Assembly: GCA_963788115.1 (NCBI GenBank)
Contig: CAWBFD010000004.1
Span: 806,001-870,000 of the forward strand
Reading direction: 5' to 3'
Source: CAWBFD01 sp963788115
Lineage (GTDB): Bacteria; Actinomycetota; Thermoleophilia; Solirubrobacterales; 70-9
DNA: 64,000 nt
A program made the position numbers and the translations under genes. The notes beneath the pieces were generated by a model. That model was not told where the DNA came from. It did no database searches and worked only from the letters and a program-made list of their open reading frames with translations. Shown piece by piece: positions 45,448 to 53,803 of the stretch. The first letter of the stretch is position 1. Every line of letters begins with the position of its first letter.

Positions 45448-45514
45448 TACTGAAACCGCTTGGCCATGCCGTGGAGCAGCACGGAACAACAGGTCGTTCG
45501 ATCTCATGCCCGGC
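45448..45514 (+). repeat. tRNA-fMet-like degenerate repeat, copy C (most decayed)
   Basis: TACTGAAACCGCTTGG then CCATGC, GTGGAGCAGCACGG (D-arm-like) and GATCTCATGCCCGG (anticodon-arm-like), aligning with copies A and B but diverged and lacking a T-arm. It lies 65 bases from the end of WD40 copy 2. Confidence 0.55.
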
Positions 45515-45579
45515 GCGCTCGCATCCGGCTCGGAGCGGTAACGAGAGTGCCTCGGGTTCGGAGATCCGGGCCGACGTGA

Positions 45580-47437
45580 TCAGCCGGAGGAGCAGACGGA
45601 GATGTAGTCCTGCTCGGGCACGGTCTCCTCCCACTGCTCGGGAGTCAGGCCGCCGCCGGTGATGGTGCAGGCGCGGCTCCTCCAAGCGGCGGGGTCAACC
45701 TCCCAGCGGAGCGCTCGTCCGTTTTCGTGGACCGCGTACAGGTGCCCGCCATCGGGGGCGAATCGTGCAGTCACCCACCTGTCGACCGGGCCCGGCAGCG
45801 CCGAGCCGATGGGTGACTGCGATTCCACATCCCACAGGGCGACGGTGCCGTCCTCGTTGGACGCGGCGAGCGTCCGGCTATCCGGGGAGAAGGCCAGCCC
45901 GAGCACGAACCCGCGATCGACGGGCAGCGGGGTACCCACCTGTCGCCAGTCGTCGGTTGCCCAGACCAACGCCGTACCGTCGACCTGGCCGCTTGCCAGC
46001 AGCCTGCCGTCCGGTGAGAAGGCGACCGAACGGACCTCGGCTTCGGTGCGAAGCCTCGTGACCCGCTCGCCGCTCGTCCACGTCGAGGACCTCGACACCG
46101 TCGGGCCCCGGATTGTTGTAGCCGAACGGGATCGCGAGCTGCGAGCCATCGGGGCTGAAGGCCAGTCCGAGCACGAACGGCGGGAGCTCCATGGGCGGGG
46201 CGATCGGCTCACGCTGACCGAGATCCCAGATCGCGGAGCTGGCCACCGACGCTCGCCACCGCGAGCAGGCCGTCCGGGCTGAAGGCGAGCGCGTTCTGAA
46301 CCGTTGCCTCGAAGCAGTGGGGAATGCCGAACAGGGAGCTCGGATCGGCGCACGGCCCGCGGCGAGGGGCGTCGAGCAGCGGGCCGAGGCGCTCGCCGGA
46401 TTCGGCGTCCCAGAGGCCGACCAGACCCCGTCCCCCGGCCAACCGCGAGACGCCCGCCATCGGGTGAGTACTCGATCGCGTTGGCAAGAGTGTCATGGAA
46501 GGCCTCGAAGCCACCGATCCTGCGCAGGGTCTCCGCGTCGATCAGGTCCACCCGCCCGTCGAGCCTCGCGACCGCGAGCGTGGTGCCGTCGGGGCTGACG
46601 CGCGAAGGCGGGCGGGAAGGCGTCCTCGGGGATCGTGCGGAGGCCGGTGCGGAACGGGCTCCCGAGGCGGCGGTCGCCGGCGACGTCCCAGATCATCACG
46701 GTCGAGTCGCCCGCGGCGGTGTAAAGGGTGCGGCCGTCGGGGCTGAACACCTGGCCCGATCCCTCTCCGGAGTGCCCCTCCAACGTCTCGATCTTGACTC
46801 CCTGCCTCACGTCCCACAGATTCACGATCCCGTTATCGCCGAAGGTCGCCAGGGTCCTCCCGTCGGGACTGAAGCTGCCGACCCCCTCGTGCGCATCCGG
46901 GCCGCCGGGTGCGGCCAGCGTCCGCACCCGTCCCGTGGCGAGGTCGTGCACGCGAAGCCCGCCGTCGGTGCCGGCGATCGCGAGCGTGGTGCCGTCGGGG
47001 CTGATCCCCGAGGAGAAGGAGGAGCCGAAGGGATAGCGGCGAACGACACGGAGCGTCTCCGCGTCGATCGCGTAGGTTGCGCGATCGCTCGAAGCGAGCA
47101 GGCGCCCGCCCGCGCTCATCAGCGGGGCGGTGCTGACCGAGCGGTTCGCGACGCGAACGGCCCGGCCCAGCGGCGCGGCGCTGTCGGCGTCGTAGCGGCG
47201 CATGAACAGCGGCAGCGACCTGTTGACGTCGCCGCCGGAGTAGGTCACGACCAGGCTCCGGCCGTCCGGGGCATAGGCCGCCGTCTCGAAGTACTGCAGC
47301 CCCGCGTCGGGGGCGGCGGGGTGGCGGCCGAGCGAGGCGGAGCTGCGCACCTGCGCCGTGTCGGCGTCGAGGATGGCGAGGTATCCCTTCGAAGAGCTCA
47401 GCCCCGTCGCCCCCTGCGATCGCGAGCGAGTCGCCAC
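45580..47437 (-). pseudogene. SARP-type regulator copy 2: decayed WD40 part
   Basis: WD40 blades are recognisable in all three minus-strand frames (FSPDGRTLYTAAGDSTVMIWD, SRLAGGRGLVGLWDAESGERL, LGLAFSPDGSQLA, RSVAFSPDGRLLASG), and the end matches copy 1 (TITGGGLTPEQWEE). Frame changes occur near 46080, 46250, 46460, 46600, 47400 and 47437. Those at 46080, 46460 and 46600 are restored by removing a single base. The homologous region of copy 1 is uninterrupted. Blade sequences differ substantially from copy 1, so this sensor half is not part of the recent duplication. Confidence 0.8.
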
Positions 47438-49785
47438 CGGGGATCGAAGGCGACCGACCAGACCGGGCCCGGCGCGTCGTGATCGCCCAGCAGCTCTCGC
47501 GTCTCGGTGTCGAACAGAAGCACGGTCCCGTCAAGCTTGGCGACCGCGAGCGTCCGTCCGTCGGGGCTGAGGGCGATCGAGCCGGGGTCGACGCCGACGT
47601 TCAGGACCCCGAGCGCTGCGGGGCTGCGCAGGAGGGTCGAAAGCAGGTTCGAGCGGGTGGTCACCGAGTCGTCGAGGGCGACGCCGGCGTTGGCCAGCCG
47701 CAGCGCGTCAGCGAACCGCTCCTCGTTCAGCGCCTCGGCCCCGAGCCGCTCGGCGTCGGCGACGGTGGCGGTTTCCTGCGCGCCCTGGCGCTCGGAGATC
47801 GCGATCACCCCGGCGACGACGGCGGCGGCGAGCAGCACGCCGACGCCGACGAGCAAGGTCCGCAGGCGCCGGACGGCGCGTCGCTGGCGCTCGGCCTCGC
47901 GCTCGCTCGCGGCCCGGCTCTCGTCCAGGAACTCGCGCTCGAGCTCGTTCAGCTCCGGCTCGTGCTCGGCGGCCCAGTCGAGGGCCGCGGCGAGCCGGGC
48001 GCCGCGGTAGAGCTCGGCGGGATCGCGCTCGGAGTCGCGCCACTCCCGGGCCGCGCCGATCAAATGCTGGTGAAGGCGCCGGCCCTCGGCGTCGGCCTCG
48101 AGCCATCCGCGCAGGCGCGGCCACTCGCTGAGCAGCGACTCGTGGGCGACCTCGACCGCCTCCTCGTCGGCGGTCAGCAGGCGCGCCTCGGTGAGCACGG
48201 AGAGCGCCCGGGCGGCGTCGGGGTCGCGGTCGAGCTCGAGCTCGTCCAGCGCCACGCGGCGGCGAACGAACGCCTCCGGCTGCTCCTCATCGGCGCCGGC
48301 CAGCCGCAGCAGCATCGGCCGCGCCCGGCGCCGCTCGTCCTCGCTGAGGCGCTGGTAGGCGTCCTCGGCGAGGCGCGCGACCGCACCCCGGACTCCGCCG
48401 GTTCGCTCATAGGCCGCGTACCTGAGCGTCCGCCCGTCCCGTCGCTGCCAGAGCTCGACGAGGGCGGCGGAGAGCAGCGGCAGGCCGCCGGGCTCGCCCG
48501 CGACGTCGCCGACGAGCGCCGAGACGAGCCGTTGCTCCACCCGGAGCCCGGCCCGGCGCGCGGGCAGCTCGATCGCCCGGCGCAGCTCGTCGCGACGCAT
48601 CGGCCCGACCAGGACCTGGTTGGCGCTGACGAGCGTCGAGAGATCCGCGTGCTCGGCGCAGCGCCCGTAGAAGTCGGCGCGGATCGCGAGCACGACCACC
48701 AGCCGCTCGTCGGGGTCGGCGGCGCCCTCGGCCAGGGCGTCGAAGAACGCCTCGCGCTCGGCCTCGTCGCGACAGGCGACGAAGACCTCCTCGAACTGGT
48801 CGATCAAGAGCACCAGGCGCTCGCCGGGCTCGAGCCGGTCGAGCGCGTCGGCGATCCACGGTGCGGCGCCCTCGCCCCCCGCCTCGGGCACCGCCCGGGC
48901 GAGGGTTCGGGAGAGCTCGGCCAGCGGGCGCTCGCCGGGGCGCATCACCGCCCGCCGCCAGTCCTCCGAGCCGGGCACGACCCCGTCGGCCAGCGCCGGC
49001 AGGAGGCCGGCGCGCACCGCCGAGGACTTGCCGCTGCCCGAGGGGCCGACGACGGCGAGCAGGGTCGAGCCGACGAGGCGGGCGACGAGCTCGGCGACCA
49101 GGCGCTCGCGGCCGAAGAAGTACTCGGCGTGGGCGGCGTCGAAGGGCGCCAGGCCGCGGAAGGGGCAGACCGCCGGCTCCGAGGGATCCGGCGGCTCCTC
49201 GACGGCGTAGAGGCGGGTGCGCTCGCTGGCCCTCTGCAGGTCGACGACGCCGCCCGCGATCGCGGCCTGCGCGGCGTGAAGTCCGGTGCGATCGTCGGCG
49301 GCGTGACCCGCCGTCGCGGCGAGGCGCTCGGCCGCCTCCGCCCGGGCCCAGCCGCCGGCGGCGCGGTGGAGGCGAAGCGGCACCCCCTCGCTCTCGGCGA
49401 GCAGCGTCCGCAGCGGGATCGCAGCGCCCTCGGCGGGGGCATAGAGCGCCGCGATCTCGGCCGCCGCATCCTCGCCCAGCGGGTCGAGCCGCAGCCGCTG
49501 GGCGGCGCCTGCCTCGAGCAGGGCGGCGAACGCGGGCGGACCCTGCTGGTCGTGATGAAGGACGCAGACCATGAGCGCGCGGCCCTCGGGCTCGCGGGCG
49601 AGCGCGGCGGCGGCCTCGAGGACCGCCGGCGGCGCGTCGTCGGCGTTGTCGAGCACCAGCAGCGTCGCTCGGTGGCCCGTGCCCGCCTCGGCGACGCTCG
49701 CCAGGGCGGCGTCGGCAAGCTCGCCGCCGCCGACGTAGAGCACCGCCGCGCCCTCACGCTGGAGCTCGGACGCGAGCTCGGCCAC
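47398..49785 (-). CDS. SARP-type regulator copy 2: NTPase-TM part
   Basis: A 795-codon open stretch nearly identical to the matching part of copy 1: first NTPase remainder, nSTAND1 module (CPFRGLAPFDAAHAEYFFGRERL, GPSGSGKSS, LVLLIDQFEEVF), membrane helix, and the first WD40 blade up to VWSVAFDP, where the frame fails. The apparent GTG start is internal. Unlike copy 1, the first NTPase P-loop (VVCALVWGPAGIGKT) is intact in frame here, because copy 2 lacks the extra base at 29500. Confidence 0.82.
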   Translation of the reverse strand: MAELASELQREGAAVLYVGGGELADAALASVAEAGTGHRATLLVLDNADDAPPAVLEAAAALAREPEGRALMVCVLHHDQQGPPAFAALLEAGAAQRLRLDPLGEDAAAEIAALYAPAEGAAIPLRTLLAESEGVPLRLHRAAGGWARAEAAERLAATAGHAADDRTGLHAAQAAIAGGVVDLQRASERTRLYAVEEPPDPSEPAVCPFRGLAPFDAAHAEYFFGRERLVAELVARLVGSTLLAVVGPSGSGKSSAVRAGLLPALADGVVPGSEDWRRAVMRPGERPLAELSRTLARAVPEAGGEGAAPWIADALDRLEPGERLVLLIDQFEEVFVACRDEAEREAFFDALAEGAADPDERLVVVLAIRADFYGRCAEHADLSTLVSANQVLVGPMRRDELRRAIELPARRAGLRVEQRLVSALVGDVAGEPGGLPLLSAALVELWQRRDGRTLRYAAYERTGGVRGAVARLAEDAYQRLSEDERRRARPMLLRLAGADEEQPEAFVRRRVALDELELDRDPDAARALSVLTEARLLTADEEAVEVAHESLLSEWPRLRGWLEADAEGRRLHQHLIGAAREWRDSERDPAELYRGARLAAALDWAAEHEPELNELEREFLDESRAASEREAERQRRAVRRLRTLLVGVGVLLAAAVVAGVIAISERQGAQETATVADAERLGAEALNEERFADALRLANAGVALDDSVTTRSNLLSTLLRSPAALGVLNVGVDPGSIALSPDGRTLAVAKLDGTVLLFDTETRELLGDHDAPGPVWSVAFDPRWRLARDRRGRRG

Positions 49786-49854
49786 CAGCCTCGTCTTGCC
49801 GATCCCGGCGGGGCCCCAGACGAGCGCGCAGACGACCCGGCCCGCGCGCGCCTC

Positions 49855-50701
49855 GCTCCCAGCGCTTGTGCAGCCAGCGCAGCTCGCGCTCGCGCCCGGC
49901 GAGCAGCGGCGAGCCGCCCTCGAGCTCGACCGGCAGCTCGAGGGCCGGCGCCGGCGGGTCGAGGCGTGGGTCGTGGGCGAGGACGTCGGCCTGGAGGCGT
50001 TGCAGCTCGGGCCCGGGCTCGACCCCGATCTGCTCGATCAGCGCCGAGCGTGCCTCGCGGTAGGCGTCGAGGGCCTCGGCCTGGCGCCCGTCACGGTAGA
50101 GGGCGAGCATGCGCTGCGCGTGAAAGCGCTCGCGCAGGGGCTCCTCGGCGATCAGCGCCTCGAGCCGGGCGAGGACCTCGGCGTGGCGCCCGGCGGCGAG
50201 CTCGGCGTCGATCGCCAGCTCGAGCGCCCGCAGGTGAAGCTCCTCGAGCCTGCCGATCTCGGGGGCGGCGAAGGGCTCGGCGGCGACGTCGGCGAGGGGG
50301 GCGCCGCGCCACAGCTCGAGCGCGGCGCCGGCCAGGCCGTTGGTCCCGCCCGCCGGCTCGCGAGCGGCCTCCTCGACCAATTGCTCGAAGCGCAGGGCGT
50401 CGACGGCGTCCGTGGCCAGGCGCAGCTCGTAGCCGCGCCCGCGGGTGAGGATCTCCGCCTCTGCGCGGCCCTCGCCGAAGGCCTTGCGCAGGCGCGAGAC
50501 GTATCGCTGGATGTTCTTGGCGGCGCTCGCCGGGGGGTCGTCTCCCCAGAGCGCGTCGATCAGCCGATCGCCGCTGAGCGTCGTGTTCGCATTGAGCGCG
50601 AGCAACGCGACGACGCTGCGCTGCTTACTTCCCCCCAGGGCAAGGGAGTGCCCATCGACAAGCGCCTCGACGGAGCCTAGAAGGCGTACCTCGAAAGCCA
50701 T
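49855..50701 (-). CDS. SARP-type regulator copy 2: wHTH and BTAD part
   Basis: Near-identical to 29535-30381: SARP winged helix then BTAD. The visible differences include DVADEPFAAP in copy 1 versus DVAAEPFAAP here. The same extra base interrupts the linker (49854, equivalent to 29534), so the break predates the duplication or arises from sequence context. Open reading past this point continues only as out-of-frame sequence to 49754. ATG 50701. Confidence 0.85.
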
Positions 50702-50778
50702 TCGCGCTCCGAACAAATCACTGTAGACCCATTCGGGCCCGCGGCCAAATCGCCGCTCATGATGGTCTTCCATCGACG

Positions 50779-50813
50779 TGACGGGCGCGGAGCTTGAAGC
50801 TCCGCGCCCGTCA
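50779..50813. promoter_or_regulatory. 35-bp perfect palindrome upstream of SARP copy 2
   Basis: Exact duplicate of 30459-30493 (arm TGACGGGCGCGGAGCTT). Confidence 0.6.
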
Positions 50814-50838
50814 AGTGGCCGCCGGGAGGCGAGACGGC

Positions 50839-51324
50839 TCAGCTCGTCGGGGCCGGCGGCGGCACCGGAGTGCGCCTGCGGACCGTGAGCAGCGCCGCCC
50901 CACCGAGCGCGGCGAGACACATCGCGGCCCCAGCGCCGACCAGGGCGCTCACCCAGTCGAAGCCGTCGCTCGTGCCGGCCGGCGAGCCGGTGAGGTGGGT
51001 GGGCTCGACCACGCCGTCCGCTCCGAGGGTCGCGTTCGGGGTCGTGGGGTCGGCGTAGAGCGAGTCACCGGCGCCGCCGGCGGGCTGGCCCGACTCCTCG
51101 CCCAGGGTCGCGTTCGGGGTCGTGGGGTCGGCGTAGAGCGAGTAACCGGCGCCGTCGGCGGACTGACCCGACTCCTCGCCCGCGATCGCGCCGGCGTCGA
51201 TCGGCGCGGCGCTCGCGGCCGCCGGGATCGCCAGCGCGCAGACTCCGAGGGCGAGCGCGAGGACGCGACGCCGCCGGGCGCTGCGCCTGCGCCGGGAGAT
51301 GGTGGTGATCGTGTGAGCCTTCAT
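50839..51324 (-). CDS. Small exported repeat protein with C-terminal TM (copy 2)
   Basis: The 161-residue twin of 30519-31004 with the same signal peptide, two 26-residue repeats, membrane helix and RRR tail; the second repeat reads GEESGQPAGGAG instead of GEESGQPADGAG. ATG 51324 with AGGAGG upstream. Its strict retention next to the SARP gene in both copies, with few changes, argues for a functional link between the two. Confidence 0.75.
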   Translation of the reverse strand: MKAHTITTISRRRRSARRRRVLALALGVCALAIPAAASAAPIDAGAIAGEESGQSADGAGYSLYADPTTPNATLGEESGQPAGGAGDSLYADPTTPNATLGADGVVEPTHLTGSPAGTSDGFDWVSALVGAGAAMCLAALGGAALLTVRRRTPVPPPAPTS

Positions 51325-51476
51325 TTCGGGCCTCCTGTTGGTTGTGGCCCGGACCTGGTCCCCCGATGAGGCGAGGCTCCGGTGCCGCTTTGCACCCAGG
51401 AGGCTCCGACAGGGCGGTATACGCTCGGTCCACACGCGCGAGGCGGTCGAGAATTCGCCCGCCAGCCGAAATGTCC

Positions 51477-52100
51477 TCATGCGCGCGCGGCAGGTGCCGT
51501 CAAGTGCGCGTACAGGAACTGCTGGCTCGCGCCGGAGGGCGTTCGGTGCTGTTCGAGGTGGAAGGAGACGAGGCTGGCGCGCTCGGCGATCGTGGCGGCG
51601 AGCGCGTCGGCTCCGTAGCGGGCCACCGACAGACCGCTGCACCGGGTCGGCCCCTCGGGGCCGAACGTAGCCATAACCACGTGGCCGGACGGTTTCAGGC
51701 TGCGCTCCAGCGTCGCGAGGTAGGCGGCGCAATCCTCTGGCGACACCATGAACTGGAACAAGGCCCGGTCGTGCCAGAGCGCGAATCGGCGCCCGAACTC
51801 GTGGTCTCGCACGTCGGCGAGGACCCACTCGACCCGGTCCGCGTCCTGGAAACCCTCGCGCGCCCGCTCTAGCGCCTCGCCCGAGATGTCGGCCACCGTG
51901 ACGTCTGCGTAGCCACGCCGCACGAGCTCCTCGGCGAGCCGCGACGCCCCTCCGCCCACATCGAGGATCGGCGCGTCGACGGGAAGGCCCAGCCCCTCGA
52001 TCATCGCCAGCGAGGAGGCTGGCACGGGTTCGAACCAGCTGACCTGATCCGGCTCCTTGTCGGCGTAGATCTGCTCCCAGTGCTCGCGCTCGCGGCGCAT
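51477..52100 (-). CDS. Class I SAM-dependent methyltransferase
   Basis: A 207-residue methyltransferase: HWEQIYADKEPDQVSWFEPVP at the start, motif I APILDVGGGASRLAEELV, ADISGEALERAREGF, FALWHDRALFQFMV and GHVVMATFGPEGPTRCSGL. The opening block and RYGADAL region match thiopurine-methyltransferase-like or TehB-like small-molecule methyltransferases. ATG 52100 is chosen since the fold begins there; in-frame ATGs upstream add a segment unlike the family. It ends 16 bases from the edge of the duplicated block. Confidence 0.85.
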   Translation of the reverse strand: MRREREHWEQIYADKEPDQVSWFEPVPASSLAMIEGLGLPVDAPILDVGGGASRLAEELVRRGYADVTVADISGEALERAREGFQDADRVEWVLADVRDHEFGRRFALWHDRALFQFMVSPEDCAAYLATLERSLKPSGHVVMATFGPEGPTRCSGLSVARYGADALAATIAERASLVSFHLEQHRTPSGASQQFLYAHLTAPAARA

Positions 52101-52216
52101 CCCCGCAAGTTTGGCGGGCCGGTAATCGCCGCGCTTACTCAGCTGGGCCATGTTTCGGGAGAGGATTCGCTCAACGAGCCACGAGAGCACTTCGCTGCCT
52201 CCTCACGAGATGGCGA

Positions 52217-53713
52217 CTACGCGTGTGAGGGCGCTGGGGCGACGGCGTCACGCCCGGCCGGCTCCGGAGCGTCCTCGAGGGGTTGCTGTTCGCCCCGTGT
52301 GTTGGTAGCCCGCAGCGCGACGACGGCGGCGGCGACCAGGAAGATGCTCGAGGCCAGGAGCGCCCGCTGAAACCCCGCCGTGAGCGCGTCGGGGACCGGA
52401 GTGTGGGTGGCCAACAGCCCCGCGGTGTGCGAGGTGGCGATCGCGGAGAAGATCGCCAGACCGAGCGCGCCGCCCAGTTGCTGTGAGGCGTTCAGCAGCG
52501 CGGCGGCGAGCCCGGCCACCTTGCCCGGGACGCCGGCGTTTGCCGCGGTGGTGACGGCGACGAAGACGGCGCCGAGCCCGAGCGACATCACCATCATGCC
52601 CGGCAACAGATCGCTGAGGTAGGAGCCGTGGACCGGGATCCGCGACAGCCAATAGACGCCGCTCGCAGCCATTAGCGAGCCGGTGACGATCAGCGGTCGC
52701 GTGCCCGTCCGCGACACGAGCTGCGAGGTGATGCCGGCGGCGACGACGACGCCGAAGGTGAGCGGGAGGTACGCCGCACCGGTCTGGATCGCCGAGTAGC
52801 CGAGGACGTTCTGCATGTACAGGGTGAGGAAGAAGAACACCGCGAGGAAGCCCGCGACGGCGATCAACTGGGTGGCGTTGGAGAAGCCGAGTCCGTTGAT
52901 GCGGAAGATCGACAGCGGGGCGAGTGGGTTCTTGACGCGTCGCTCGTTGATCACGAAGGCGGCGAGCAGGGCCAGTGCGCCGCCGAGTTCGCCGATCGTC
53001 CGCGCCGTGCCCCAGCCGACATCCGGTGCCTTCACGAGGGCGTAGACCAGCAGCAGCATTCCGCCGGTGGCGAGGATGGCTCCACGAACGTCGAAGCCCC
53101 GAAGCTCGGCCCGGCGTCGGTCATCGCCGAGCAGCGAGAAGATTCCGACGAGCACGAGGGCGGCCGCCACCGGATTGACGAACATGACCCAGCGCCAGCC
53201 GGGCCCCTCCGTCAGCACCCCGCCGAGAAGGACGCCGGCGGCGGATGCGAGGCCCGCCACGCCTCCCCAGACTCCGAGCGCTGTGTTGCGGTCCGATCCC
53301 TCCTTGAACGTCGTCGTCAGGATCGAGAGCGCGGCCGGGAGCATCATGGCGGCGCCAACGCCCTGCGCGAGGCGAGCGCCGATGAGTACGCCGGCGCTTT
53401 CGGCGAATCCGCCGAGCAGCGACGAGACCCCGATCAGCACGGTGCCCGCGACGAGGATGCGGCGGCGACCCAGCAGGTCGGCGGCGCGGCCGCCCAGGAG
53501 CATGAATCCGCCGTAGGTCAACAAGTAAGCGCTCGGTACCCAAACGAGGCTCTGGTCGGAGAAGCCGAGGTCGCGCCGGATCGAGGGGAGGGCCACGTTG
53601 ACGATCGACGCGTCGACGAAGTCGAGGAATGCGACGGCGGCCAGCAGGGCCAGTGTGAGCTTGCCGCGGCGGGTCGCGAGGAAGGATGGTTGGTGCGTGG
53701 CTGGCGTGGACAT
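52217..53713 (-). CDS. MFS transporter, DHA2/EmrB-QacA family
   Basis: A 498-residue 14-helix exporter: KLTLALLAAVAFLDFVDASIVNVALPSI (helix-1 Asp), motif A GGRAADLLGRRRILVAG, motif C-like LASAAGVLLGGVL. ATG 53713 has GGAGGAA at ideal spacing, preferred over an upstream in-frame start. Probably a proton-driven multidrug or metabolite exporter. The LuxR-type regulator on the same strand just upstream (stop 53804) may control it. A second, divergent paralogue is at 10536-12110. Confidence 0.92.
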   Translation of the reverse strand: MSTPATHQPSFLATRRGKLTLALLAAVAFLDFVDASIVNVALPSIRRDLGFSDQSLVWVPSAYLLTYGGFMLLGGRAADLLGRRRILVAGTVLIGVSSLLGGFAESAGVLIGARLAQGVGAAMMLPAALSILTTTFKEGSDRNTALGVWGGVAGLASAAGVLLGGVLTEGPGWRWVMFVNPVAAALVLVGIFSLLGDDRRRAELRGFDVRGAILATGGMLLLVYALVKAPDVGWGTARTIGELGGALALLAAFVINERRVKNPLAPLSIFRINGLGFSNATQLIAVAGFLAVFFFLTLYMQNVLGYSAIQTGAAYLPLTFGVVVAAGITSQLVSRTGTRPLIVTGSLMAASGVYWLSRIPVHGSYLSDLLPGMMVMSLGLGAVFVAVTTAANAGVPGKVAGLAAALLNASQQLGGALGLAIFSAIATSHTAGLLATHTPVPDALTAGFQRALLASSIFLVAAAVVALRATNTRGEQQPLEDAPEPAGRDAVAPAPSHA

Positions 53714-53803
53714 GGATTCCTCCGCATGGTCGGTTTGCATATCTCGACGATGCCGCGGCTGGGCGGCAGTCGCATCGGCGAAGTCGCCGGTCTAACTCGC
53801 CGG

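Larger units (their letters stand above)
47780..51460. repeat. Long segmental duplication, copy 2 (partner 27459-31140)
   Basis: Partner of 27459-31140 in the same orientation. The visible differences are scattered point changes and one indel. Identity is near total from about 47865 to 51455 and drops off toward the WD40 region. The right boundary falls 16 bases before the methyltransferase stop. Confidence 0.95.

Noticed and set aside
47479..50448. A 989-codon plus-strand open frame opposite SARP copy 2 (and its twin at 27428-29743)
   Set aside because: Both are antisense to conserved NTPase coding sequence, are full of Gly/Arg/Leu repeats, and their length follows from GC bias rather than from coding.
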